A program made the position numbers and the translations under genes. Shown here one piece after another: positions 33,296 through 41,198 of a stretch of DNA of 52,127 nucleotides; position 1 is the first letter of the stretch, and each line of letters opens with the position of its first letter. The DNA comes from Chloroflexota bacterium (lineage in GTDB: Bacteria; Chloroflexota; Dehalococcoidia; Lucifugimonadales; JADFKI01). Location: assembly GCA_009840355.1 (NCBI GenBank), contig VXNZ01000029.1:12687-64813 (forward strand), given 5' to 3'. The notes under the pieces were generated by a model. That model was not told where the DNA came from and did no database searches. It saw only the letters and a list, made by a program, of their open reading frames with translations.

Positions 33296-34005
33296 CCCGG
33301 CTTCTTGCCAGTCTTCTCCTCGAACAGCTGCCATGTCGCATCATTGAACGGATAGTACTTCCCTGGCGAGCACTGCTCGATTTCCAACTGCGCTTTCACG
33401 ACCTCTTCGACTTCCTCGCGTTCGTGTGCTATCTGAATCACCTCATCGACGATGCTCTGCGGTACGACCACAACGCCGTCATCGTCGCCCACAATCGCGT
33501 CGCCCGGGCGTACTAGAACGCCGCCGCATTGGACTGCGTCGTTTACCTGCCATGGCCAGAACTCTGCCGGTCCCTGCTTGGCGGTGAGGCTCGCCGAATA
33601 CACGGGGAAGCCGTATTCCTTCAGCGCCACGCTGTCGCGCACGCCGCCATCGGTAACCAGCCCGCCCGCGCCGAGCTGCTTCATTCGCAGGAACTTGATG
33701 TCGCCGCCGACCGAGCTATACTTCCAGCCCATCGCGTCGATCACCAGCACCTCGCCCGGACCGCACATCTCGATGGCGACATACTCGGCGGAGTCTGCGC
33801 CTTTCGGCTTGTCCGCCGCCAGGTCGGGCCGATGAGGCACAAACCGCAGCGTAACCGCCCTGCCAGCCATATGCTGCCCTTGCTGAAGTGGCAACGCGCC
33901 TGATATGTAACTCATAGGCCAGCCCTTGACCCACTGCGCGTCGATAAGCGTCTGAGTAGGGATGGCGCGTAGGATCTCTAGCGTTTCATCGGAAATGTGT
34001 GGCAT
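33292..34005 (-). CDS. RraA-family protein (HMG aldolase/oxaloacetate decarboxylase-like)
   Basis: 237 residues. Family blocks are MAGRAVTLRFVPHR, GEVLVIDAMG, GAGGLVTDGGVRDSV (substrate arginine and metal-binding Asp) and the C-terminal GDAIVGDDDGVVVVP. Members with this set of residues act as class II 4-hydroxy-4-methyl-2-oxoglutarate aldolases or oxaloacetate decarboxylases; true RraA inhibitors of RNase E are a subset. The R-D pair of the GGVRD motif is kept, so catalytic activity is plausible. It is longer than E. coli RraA (161 residues) by an N-terminal extension and a C-terminal helix. The gene stands alone. Confidence 0.88.
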   Translation of the reverse strand: MPHISDETLEILRAIPTQTLIDAQWVKGWPMSYISGALPLQQGQHMAGRAVTLRFVPHRPDLAADKPKGADSAEYVAIEMCGPGEVLVIDAMGWKYSSVGGDIKFLRMKQLGAGGLVTDGGVRDSVALKEYGFPVYSASLTAKQGPAEFWPWQVNDAVQCGGVLVRPGDAIVGDDDGVVVVPQSIVDEVIQIAHEREEVEEVVKAQLEIEQCSPGKYYPFNDATWQLFEEKTGKKPG

Positions 34006-34329
34006 GTGTTACCTCGTGTGGTAAGCCGTGATTCATGGGTGCTTAGTGCGTGCCTAATCCGTGCCTGACGGCGTGGTGAACGCGCTTAGCGTGCGGCTGT
34101 TAATAGGGCTGTCCGTTGTAATGAAAATATGAACTGCGTTGCTGGAAATGGTGTGTGATGGCGCGTCGGGAACGACATCGTGGTTAGCATTTTATCGGCA
34201 TGCCTGAACTTTCACAATGTTAGTGGCAATGGCGCGCATAATCCGAAAATGAAGCCTGTCGTCAGGCTACCCATGTGCAGTGGATGGAAGTCTGGCGAGC
34301 CGCCATGCGCCCAACTGACGCGCTCCGAT
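34006..34329. other. Intergenic region without a recognisable gene
   Basis: 324 bases between the RraA-like start and the stop of the homocysteine methyltransferase-like gene. Frames here lack ribosome sites, and I see no repeat shared with the rest of the window. Confidence 0.5.
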
Positions 34330-35244
34330 TTAATCGCCGCGCAGCCACTCCCCCAGCGCGCGGATGTGGGCGGGGGTGGTGCCGCAGCAGCCGCCGATTA
34401 TGCGCGCGCCTTGCCTGTGCCAGCCTTTGGCGTATGCTAGGTATTGCTGCGGGTCCAGGACGGTGCGCGCGGTTGCCGGGTCTTCCGGACGGGCGAAGTG
34501 CGCGTATGCGCCGAATGTGCCTGTCCTGCTCTTCCGGACTATCTCCAAGCCGGGCGCCACTTCGTCCACCGGCGTGTGCATCACGAACACCGATGCGATG
34601 TCCTTGTCTGCTATAGCGTCCATCGCGTCTTGCAGGCTCTCGCCGCCGTGCCTGTTCTCGATGCCTAGGTACAGCTCGTCGCCGTCGCGGACTGTGGACA
34701 GCCCGACCCATGCCGGCAGACCGAACTCCGAGGCGGCATCGACCACTGCCAGGGCGTCCGATATGCGTATCAGCATCTCGCCGACCACTACATCCGCGCC
34801 GCCTTTGGCAAGCTCGGCCAGCTGCTCGCGGTATGTGTCGAGCGCATTCTCGTATGGCACCGGCACTTCGGCGTGCGCCTTGGGTCGCATCGTGGATATG
34901 GACGCCGCGATGACCACAGAGTCCTCCGCGCCAGCGTTTCGTCTTGCCTGCACGGATGCCTCGATGCCGTTTCGATTCGCCTCATCGACTCTGTGCTCGA
35001 TGCCGCCGACTTCCAGCATGTCGCGGCCCGTGCCGAAGGTGTTCGTGATGATGATTTCGGCGCCTGCTTCGATGTATTCCTGGTGGATGTCGCGGACTAG
35101 TTCGGGATGGGTAAGCATGGGCCCGCCCGACCAAGTGGTGGGGCTGATGAACCCGCGCCGCTCAATCTCCGAACCCATGCCGCCGTCCATCAATATAGTC
35201 TCTCCCGCTGCCAGTCGCCGCTGCATCTTGTCGAAGTTGTTCAT
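34330..35244 (-). CDS. Homocysteine S-methyltransferase-family protein
   Basis: 304 residues of the Pfam S-methyl_trans barrel. Visible are ILMDGGMGSEIERRG, THPELVRDIHQEYIEAGAEI with TNTFG, ADVVVGEM and the C-terminal zinc motif RIIGGCCGTTPAHI (C286, C287). The third zinc ligand, normally the Cys of a VNC(T) block, is here His: VFVMHTPVDEV (H223). Family members move methyl groups to homocysteine from S-methylmethionine, betaine or other donors. Cys2His zinc ligation is possible, but the change may alter activity. It stands alone, with ATG at 35244 preceded by GGGAGG. Confidence 0.85.
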   Translation of the reverse strand: MNNFDKMQRRLAAGETILMDGGMGSEIERRGFISPTTWSGGPMLTHPELVRDIHQEYIEAGAEIIITNTFGTGRDMLEVGGIEHRVDEANRNGIEASVQARRNAGAEDSVVIAASISTMRPKAHAEVPVPYENALDTYREQLAELAKGGADVVVGEMLIRISDALAVVDAASEFGLPAWVGLSTVRDGDELYLGIENRHGGESLQDAMDAIADKDIASVFVMHTPVDEVAPGLEIVRKSRTGTFGAYAHFARPEDPATARTVLDPQQYLAYAKGWHRQGARIIGGCCGTTPAHIRALGEWLRGD

Positions 35245-35410
35245 GTGTCCCTCCCGTTTGGCGCTCTACTCGATAAGCAATTGCGAAAATGTCTCCGAGA
35301 CTCAACCGGCGCACCGAATTATATCAATTGGTTGGGCGACTAGCGCAGTCGCACGGCGTTACCCGAAGAGTGGCAGCACCTAGAGTTTCATTGTACAGCG
35401 ACGCGAATTT

Positions 35411-35459
35411 GTTATCACTGCGCTCGGAATGACAACATTGGGGACTTGTGAATCGTCTC
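35411..35459 (-). repeat. MITE-like half element (copy B)
   Basis: The reverse complement of this stretch starts GAGACGATTCACAAGTCCCC and continues AATGTTGTCATTCCGAGCGC. It matches the left end of copy A (30784-30825) with few changes. The other half is missing. Confidence 0.65.
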
Positions 35460-35516
35460 GTCACGGTAATCTGATGCCAATTTCATGCTCGTGTGGTAGA
35501 ATGCGAATCTGCTGTA

Positions 35517-35633
35517 ACAAATGAATTCATATGAAAGTTTTCTCTGTCATTTGGTTCAAAGCGAGAAATCTTGTGTGATGCGGAAGTGATACGGCGCGGA
35601 ATGACGGCATCAGGATTGGTGAATTCGTCTCTG
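35517..35633 (-). repeat. MITE-like element (copy C, degenerate)
   Basis: The right end is GGTGAATTCGTCTC, an inverted-repeat end like copy A. CTGTCATTTGGTTCAAAGCG and GAGAAATCT inside match the inner module of copy A; GGAATGACGGCATCAGGATT matches its end module. The left end retains only ATGAATTCAT. Confidence 0.55.
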
Positions 35634-35728
35634 TCTATCTTGGCATATTGCATAGCGTTGGTTAATTGGTCCGCAGACCCGCCCGCAGTAACCCTATCGG
35701 CAAATTGCACCAAAGAGAGGTGAGACAA

Positions 35729-35818
35729 ATGAGTTTCAGCAGATTGCTGAACCCGTTCAGCTGTCACCTGTCCGTTCTATCCCCCCCCCCCGAAAATATG
35801 TGCTACGCCAGCCCGTAG
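35729..35818 (+). CDS. Possible short leader ORF containing a C11 homopolymer
   Basis: AGAGGTGAG lies six bases before an ATG at 35729 that opens MSFSRLLNPFSCHLSVLS. The frame then enters a run of 11 C (35781-35791) and stops at 35818 after 29 residues. One more C would extend the frame to about 35985, overlapping the subtilase start. It could be a genuine contingency-type leader, a gene remnant or chance; no family is recognised. Confidence 0.3.
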   Translation: MSFSRLLNPFSCHLSVLSPPPENMCYASP

Positions 35819-35938
35819 TCCTCCCTCCTCTTCCACCACATCAACTGTCTTTCGACGCGGGAGCGCCGGCAGCATGGATTCCGTGCCGTCCCGCTCAGCC
35901 GAAAATTATCCATTACGGAAGAATAGAGGGTTTCTACC

Positions 35939-38638
35939 ATGCACAAATATCTTCGAGGGCAAGTCAAGCAGCTGACGGCGCTTAGTCTGATTGTCGCGGC
36001 GGTCGGACTTCTTTGGCTTGCGCTCTCCGCAGGCGGCGACGCGCCCACAGCCCACGCGCAGACGGGCGACACGCCAACGCCCGTTCCGACCACGGAGCAG
36101 CACGGCAACTCCAACGCTGAAGACCTCGCAGCCGCGCTCGCATCTGAGAAGAAGGCACAACAATACCCCAACATGGACTCCAACCTCAACCGAATAGTCG
36201 AGCAGGTCGAGACGGGGCAGTTCACAGCGCAAGCCGCAGCCGCAAGTGCGCCCTTCCATCAGGAACAGTCCGTTGCCGTAACGCTCTACATAACCGAAGG
36301 GTACGCCGACGCCATCGCCGCCTGGCTCAAAGACAACGGCGCAGACCCGCGCAACGGCGGCGTGGACTATATCGAAGCGTACATCCCTGTGTCGCTGCTG
36401 CCGGAAGCGTCCCAGCAGGACGGCGTCATCAGCATCCGCACCATCGTCCCGCCGCAGCCCGCGCAGGGCACGGTCGTCAGCGAGGGCGCAGCGGCGCACG
36501 GCGCACCGGCGTGGCACGCCGCCGGCATCAGGGGGCAGGGCGTCAAGATTGGCGTCATTGACACCGGCTTTGAGGGCTTCCGCAGCCTGATGGGAACGGA
36601 ACTGCCGGCCGCGGGAAATGTGCGAGCAAGATGCTACACCGATGTAGGCGTGATAGCCACCGACGCCAATGCCTGCATCGACGCTTCGGGGAGCAAGCAC
36701 GGCTCCGCGGTAACCGAAGCGCTATTCGACATGGCACCCGAAGCCGAATATTACATAGCGAACCCCATTTCAAGGGGCGACCTGCAAAACACTGTCAACT
36801 GGATGATTGACCAAGACGTGGATATCATCAACATGTCGCTGAGTTGGACTTGGACAGGTCCGGGAGATGGCACATCAATATGGAGTTTCAGCGCCTTGAG
36901 AGTGGCAGACGCCGCTGTCGCAAGCGGCATCGTTTGGGTGAACTCGGCAGGCAACGCCGCTGTTAACACCTGGTTTGGGGCTTTTAGCGATACGAACGGT
37001 GACGGCTGGCACAACTTCACTAGCGGCGACAATTGCAATGCGATAGAGGTTCAAGAGGGTGTCTCACGCATCAAAGCTGAACTTCGCTGGGATGATAACT
37101 GGCGAGGGTCCAGCAAAGACCTGGACTTGGCTCTATTCCGTACCTTTCGGTTTGTATCCCCCCTCCGGATTCTCCCAATACTTGTTGGAGGAATCGACGT
37201 TCAAGACGGTCAGCTCAGCGACATACCCTTTGAAGAAGTCCTTTACCTTTCGCCTCCCGCCGGAACTTACTGCCTAGCGGTTGGAAGCTTTGACGGCACC
37301 GCGCCGAGCTGGATTCAGTTGCGAACTAGCATCCTTGAATTGGAGCATCACACGCTGAGCGGCAGCATAAATGAACCGGCCGACAGCGCGAATCCTGGAT
37401 TACTCGCCGTAGGCGCAGCGCCTTGGAGCGAGCCAAATGTCATCGACTTTTACAGCAGTCGAGGGCCAACGCCTGACGGCAGAATCAAGCCCGACATAGT
37501 TGGAGCGTCATCTATAACGACATCCTCATATAATTCTCCTTTCTCAGGGACAAGCGCGTCATCCCCGCATGTCGCCGGCCTTGCCGCCCTCGTCAAGCAG
37601 AACAACCCAAGTTACAGTCCACAACAGGTAGCCAATTACCTGAAGAGCAACGCAGAGGCGCGCGGCGCAGTCCCCAACAACACCTGGGGCTACGGCTTTG
37701 CCAAGCTGCCCGCGTCCGATGTGGCTGCGCCGACGCCCGAACCTACGCCTACGGCTGAGCCAACGCCGATTCCTACGGCCGGCACCAAGCCTGAGCCTAC
37801 CGTAATGCCCACGGAAGTCCCTACGACGGTGCCGATAGATACTCCTGTACCCACTCCTATACCGTCTGTAACTCCTGAGCCGACGCCCGTCGTGCCTCAA
37901 GTCCCGGAAGAAGTGCTGACCAGGATAAGCGCGCTGGAAACCCTTATGGCGACGCTGCAAGGTCTGATAACCTCGCTGCAAAGCACGATAGCGGCGTTGG
38001 ACGTCAGAGTAGCCGCGCTGGAGACGAGCGCATCAGCGCCGACGCCGATTCCAACGACGCCGCCAACACCGACGACTGTGCCGGACGCGCCAACACCGAC
38101 TCCGACAGCCACGCTTGTGCCGGGCGCGCCTACTCCGACAGTCACGCCCACCCCAACACCTGAGCCAGACCCATGCGAACTCCTTCTCCCAACAGGCGCT
38201 TCGCCCGTTACGGTGACAGGTTCTTGGATTGATGATGCGGAATGCGTCTATCCGGCTGAACTTCCCAATGCCGCGAGTGGCGACAGGTACTACCGATGGG
38301 TAGGCTTTAAGGCGACTTCCGCGTCCGTGGATTGGACTGCCACACTGACATCCAATGAAGACACCTACATGCTCCTATGGGAGTATGATGACGACCCTAG
38401 CGTCTTGACATTCATAGATGAGAACGACGACATCGTTCGGGGCAGCAACTCCAACTCCCGAATCACATGGACGCCAACCCAAGGCAAATCGTACCTGCTT
38501 GACCTGACCACCTATAACGCCAACACACTCGGCGATTTCACGCTGACTATTGAGGCAGCTAGTTCCGGTACGCAGGGTCAGAGCAGTGGGCAAAGCATAG
38601 AGCTTTCCGACATCACACTTGAACGGCGACAAAAGTAA
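35939..38638 (+). CDS. Secreted S8 subtilisin-like protease with PT-rich linkers, coiled coil and C-terminal beta domain
   Basis: 899 residues. A signal peptide (LSLIVAAVGLLWLALSAGG, cleavage near AHA) is followed by a propeptide-like region (about 60-175). The subtilase domain has the triad D208 (KIGVIDTGF), H254 (GSKHGSAV) and S539 (SGTSASSPHVAG), with oxyanion N339 (NSAGN). A long insertion between Asn and Ser is unusual. Then come Pro/Thr-rich linkers, a short coiled coil (ISALETLMATLQGLITSLQ, about 660-700), a second PT linker, and a PPC-like beta domain (about 755-880). It is exported, probably surface tethered, and degrades extracellular protein. GAGGG lies eight bases before the ATG at 35939. 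It matches the peptide-uptake theme. Confidence 0.9.
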   Translation: MHKYLRGQVKQLTALSLIVAAVGLLWLALSAGGDAPTAHAQTGDTPTPVPTTEQHGNSNAEDLAAALASEKKAQQYPNMDSNLNRIVEQVETGQFTAQAAAASAPFHQEQSVAVTLYITEGYADAIAAWLKDNGADPRNGGVDYIEAYIPVSLLPEASQQDGVISIRTIVPPQPAQGTVVSEGAAAHGAPAWHAAGIRGQGVKIGVIDTGFEGFRSLMGTELPAAGNVRARCYTDVGVIATDANACIDASGSKHGSAVTEALFDMAPEAEYYIANPISRGDLQNTVNWMIDQDVDIINMSLSWTWTGPGDGTSIWSFSALRVADAAVASGIVWVNSAGNAAVNTWFGAFSDTNGDGWHNFTSGDNCNAIEVQEGVSRIKAELRWDDNWRGSSKDLDLALFRTFRFVSPLRILPILVGGIDVQDGQLSDIPFEEVLYLSPPAGTYCLAVGSFDGTAPSWIQLRTSILELEHHTLSGSINEPADSANPGLLAVGAAPWSEPNVIDFYSSRGPTPDGRIKPDIVGASSITTSSYNSPFSGTSASSPHVAGLAALVKQNNPSYSPQQVANYLKSNAEARGAVPNNTWGYGFAKLPASDVAAPTPEPTPTAEPTPIPTAGTKPEPTVMPTEVPTTVPIDTPVPTPIPSVTPEPTPVVPQVPEEVLTRISALETLMATLQGLITSLQSTIAALDVRVAALETSASAPTPIPTTPPTPTTVPDAPTPTPTATLVPGAPTPTVTPTPTPEPDPCELLLPTGASPVTVTGSWIDDAECVYPAELPNAASGDRYYRWVGFKATSASVDWTATLTSNEDTYMLLWEYDDDPSVLTFIDENDDIVRGSNSNSRITWTPTQGKSYLLDLTTYNANTLGDFTLTIEAASSGTQGQSSGQSIELSDITLERRQK

Positions 38639-38798
38639 GCCGAATACCCATTCCGTCAGGCTAACCCTGACCTAGTTATCAGAAGTCCGCCTTGGATAAT
38701 CCTTGCGCGGGCTTCTGTGTCGTTGTGAGCCAAACGACTGCCGCGCACTCTATGGCTCAAGCAGCAAACGCCACACTTCATATCCGCAACCATTCGTG

Positions 38799-38844
38799 TA
38801 TAATACGGCGCAGCGATAATCTGTATTCGCTGCGTCGTGTTTTT
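38799..38844 (+). promoter_or_regulatory. Promoter -10 followed by a terminator-like hairpin ahead of acsA
   Basis: TATAAT (38799-38804) is followed at once by a 10-bp stem GGCGCAGCGA (38807-38816) with TCGCTGCGTC (38827-38836) and GTGTTTTT. It can be the terminator of the protease gene, 170 bases upstream, or an attenuator at the 5-prime end of the acsA transcript, about 100 bases before its start. Confidence 0.45.
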
Positions 38845-38942
38845 GCGCCGGATGACGCGCGCGGCGCTCGAATGGATTGGCGGAAACTGGGCTGGCGTTG
38901 TCGCAATGCTGCGCCGGTGAGATAACCCACGGAGGCATCACT

Positions 38943-40700
38943 ATGACTACCTCTTCATTTCCCATCATAAGCAAGCCTGCCATCGAGGACATGGAGACGA
39001 AGCCGAACCTCGACTACGACAAGGTTCGCGGCAACTTCGACTGGCAGCGGATGTACGACGAACTCGATTGGCAGCCCGGCGGCGGCTTGAACAAGGCGCA
39101 CGAGGCTATCGACCGCCACGCCAACGGACGCAACCGCGACAAGATTGCCATGATATGGGAAGGCAAGAACGGCGAGAAGGAAACCTACACCTTCGGGCAG
39201 ATGAAGGAGCAGTCCAACAAGTTCGCCAATGTGCTGAAGAGCCTTGGCATCGAAAAGGGCGACCGCGTGTTCATCTACATGGAACGGCTGCCTGAACTGT
39301 ACTTCGCCTTCTTCGGAATCCTAAAGGTCGGCGCGATCGCGGGACCGCTCTTCTCGGCATTCGGGCCGGACCCGGTGAAGGATAGGATGCTGGACAGCGA
39401 GGCGAAGGTTCTCGTTACTCAGCCGGATCTGCGGCGCAAAATTACGCCCGTCATTCCCGAGCTGTTCGAGTTGCAGCACATGCTCATCGTCAACAAGCAC
39501 AACCGCGACCCACAGCCGCTGATGTCCGGCGACCTGAGCTACGAAGAGGAAATGTCGAAGGCGACCGCGAACTTTGAGACCGTCGCCACAAGCCAGTACG
39601 ACTACTCCATAATGCACTACACATCCGGCACGACCGGCAAGCCCAAGGGCGCCGTGCACCGGCATCAGGCGGTCGTGCAGCAGTACGCGACCGGCAAGTG
39701 GGCGCTCGACCTGCAGGAAGACGACATATACTTCTGCACGGCAGACCCGGGCTGGGTAACCGGCACATCCTATGGCATGCTCGCGCCGTGGACGAACGGC
39801 GTCACGCAGCTCATCTACGAAGGCGGATTCCGCGCGAGCAAGTGGTATCAGCTCATTCAAGACTACAATGTAACTGTGTTCTACACCGCGCCGACGGCGA
39901 TTCGCATGCTGATGAAGGCGGGCGACGATATACCGCGCCGCTATGACATGTCTGCGCTGCGCTTTATGGCGAGCGTGGGCGAACCGCTCAACCCTGAGGC
40001 GGTCGTCTGGGGCAACGAAGTCTTTGGCATGCCGTTCCACGACAACTGGTGGCAGACCGAAACCGGCGCGATAATGTGCGCGAACTACGCCTGCCAAGAT
40101 GTTGTGCCCGGCTCGATGGGCAGGCCCATTCCGGGCGTGGAGCTTGGCATCGTGGACGACGAATACAACGAAGTGCCGGTAGGACAGGACGGCAATCTGG
40201 TCGTGCGGCCGAATTGGCCATCGATGTTCCACGGCTACTGGAACAACAGCGAAATGTACAACTCGCGCTTCCGCAAGGGCTGGTACATCACCGGTGACAC
40301 TGCGCGTGTGGACGAGAACGGCTACTACTGGTTCGTCGGACGCGCCGATGATGTCATCAACACGGCAGGTCATCTCGTCGGACCATTCGAGGTAGAGAGC
40401 GCGCTGATTGAGCATCCGGCGGTCGCGGAGGCTGGCGTAATCGGCAAGCCTGACCCCATAGCGATGGAAGTCGTGAAGGCGTTCGTCTCACTGAAGGACG
40501 GCTACGAAGAGTCCGCCGACCTGCGCCGCGATATAATGCGATTCAGCCGTCAGAAGCTAGCCGCCGCGGTCGCTCCGCGCGAGCTGGATTTTGTGCCCAC
40601 TCTGCCCAAGACTCGCAGCGGCAAGATAATGCGGCGCCTGCTAAAGGCCCGCGAACTCGGCCTGCCCGAAGGCGACACCAGCACGCTTGAGGACGACTAG
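38943..40700 (+). CDS. acsA: Acetyl-CoA synthetase (AMP-forming)
   Basis: 585 residues from ATG at 38943 (GGAGG eight bases upstream). An upstream in-frame start at 38877 would add 22 residues without family likeness. Adenylation motifs in order are MHYTSGTTGKPKGAVH (P-loop), NWWQTETGAIM, GWYITGDTARVDENGYYWFVGR and KTRSGKIMRRLLKA, whose Lys is the usual acetylation site. It activates acetate (or propionate) to acyl-CoA. It is about 60 residues shorter than E. coli Acs at the N-terminus, matching the compact AcsA forms of Gram-positive bacteria and Chloroflexi. It precedes a small PaREP1/HEPN-like gene by 25 bases. Confidence 0.92.
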   Translation: MTTSSFPIISKPAIEDMETKPNLDYDKVRGNFDWQRMYDELDWQPGGGLNKAHEAIDRHANGRNRDKIAMIWEGKNGEKETYTFGQMKEQSNKFANVLKSLGIEKGDRVFIYMERLPELYFAFFGILKVGAIAGPLFSAFGPDPVKDRMLDSEAKVLVTQPDLRRKITPVIPELFELQHMLIVNKHNRDPQPLMSGDLSYEEEMSKATANFETVATSQYDYSIMHYTSGTTGKPKGAVHRHQAVVQQYATGKWALDLQEDDIYFCTADPGWVTGTSYGMLAPWTNGVTQLIYEGGFRASKWYQLIQDYNVTVFYTAPTAIRMLMKAGDDIPRRYDMSALRFMASVGEPLNPEAVVWGNEVFGMPFHDNWWQTETGAIMCANYACQDVVPGSMGRPIPGVELGIVDDEYNEVPVGQDGNLVVRPNWPSMFHGYWNNSEMYNSRFRKGWYITGDTARVDENGYYWFVGRADDVINTAGHLVGPFEVESALIEHPAVAEAGVIGKPDPIAMEVVKAFVSLKDGYEESADLRRDIMRFSRQKLAAAVAPRELDFVPTLPKTRSGKIMRRLLKARELGLPEGDTSTLEDD

Positions 40701-40725
40701 AAGCCAAATACAACGAAAGGTTCGT

Positions 40726-41091
40726 ATGACGCTCCCGGAGCAACCCATAGAAAGCCATGATGTACACAGCCGTCGCCTGATTCGGCATGCGGAAGAGATG
40801 CTGGAAGCGGGCGACAGGCTGCAGGCGTCCGAAAAGGCGTGGGGCGCGGTCGCGCATCGGCTGAAAGTGGTCGCGGATAATCGTGGCTGGAAGTATGAGA
40901 CGCACACTGACGCTTTTACGCTTGTCAGGAACCTTGACAGGGAGCAGCGGAATCCGCGCATAAGAACCCTGTTCGATGTGGCTCACGGCTTGCACAACAA
41001 CTATTACAAGGACACAAGGCCGATTGACTATATCCGGGAGCAGATCGCAGATGTGAAGGAACTGCTCTCGCTTTTGGAGCGTATAGAGTAG
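40726..41091 (+). CDS. PaREP1/HEPN-like small helical protein
   Basis: 121 residues from ATG at 40726 (AAAGG upstream); the in-frame start at 40687 lies within acsA and is less likely. The pattern RLIRHAEEMLEAGDRLQASEKAWGAVAHRLKVVA is like the PaREP1/HEPN four-helix family, in which a KAWGA helix packs against a second long helix. No R-x4-6-H nuclease motif is obvious. PaREP1-like HEPN proteins often partner with small nucleotidyltransferases, but none is adjacent here. It is probably cotranscribed with acsA. Function unknown. Confidence 0.6.
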   Translation: MTLPEQPIESHDVHSRRLIRHAEEMLEAGDRLQASEKAWGAVAHRLKVVADNRGWKYETHTDAFTLVRNLDREQRNPRIRTLFDVAHGLHNNYYKDTRPIDYIREQIADVKELLSLLERIE

Positions 41092-41198
41092 AACTCGCCA
41101 ATGTTCACATCGTGCGAAACGACCAATCGCCGGTAAAGGTTTAATTACGTCCATACATATCTGCCCATCCATGTCTGAATAAACAACGGAGGTATTCA

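Larger units (their letters stand above)
35245..35938. other. Long non-coding region with repeats and a poly-C tract
   Basis: 694 bases. It contains a half copy and a full degenerate copy of the MITE-like family (separate entries), a possible leader ORF with a C11 tract (35729-35818), and no other gene that I can support. Confidence 0.6.

Noticed and set aside
34364-35383. 339-residue open frame opposite the homocysteine methyltransferase-like gene
   Set aside because: Ser/Ala/Pro-rich composition typical of antisense reading in GC-rich DNA; the opposite strand has clear motifs.
35906-36700. 264-residue minus-strand frame over the subtilase N-terminus
   Set aside because: Gly/Val/Arg-rich antisense artefact; the subtilase has a signal peptide and catalytic triad.
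39321-40415. 364-residue open frame antisense to acsA
   Set aside because: It has no ribosome site and no family motif, and mirrors the codon bias of acsA on the other strand.
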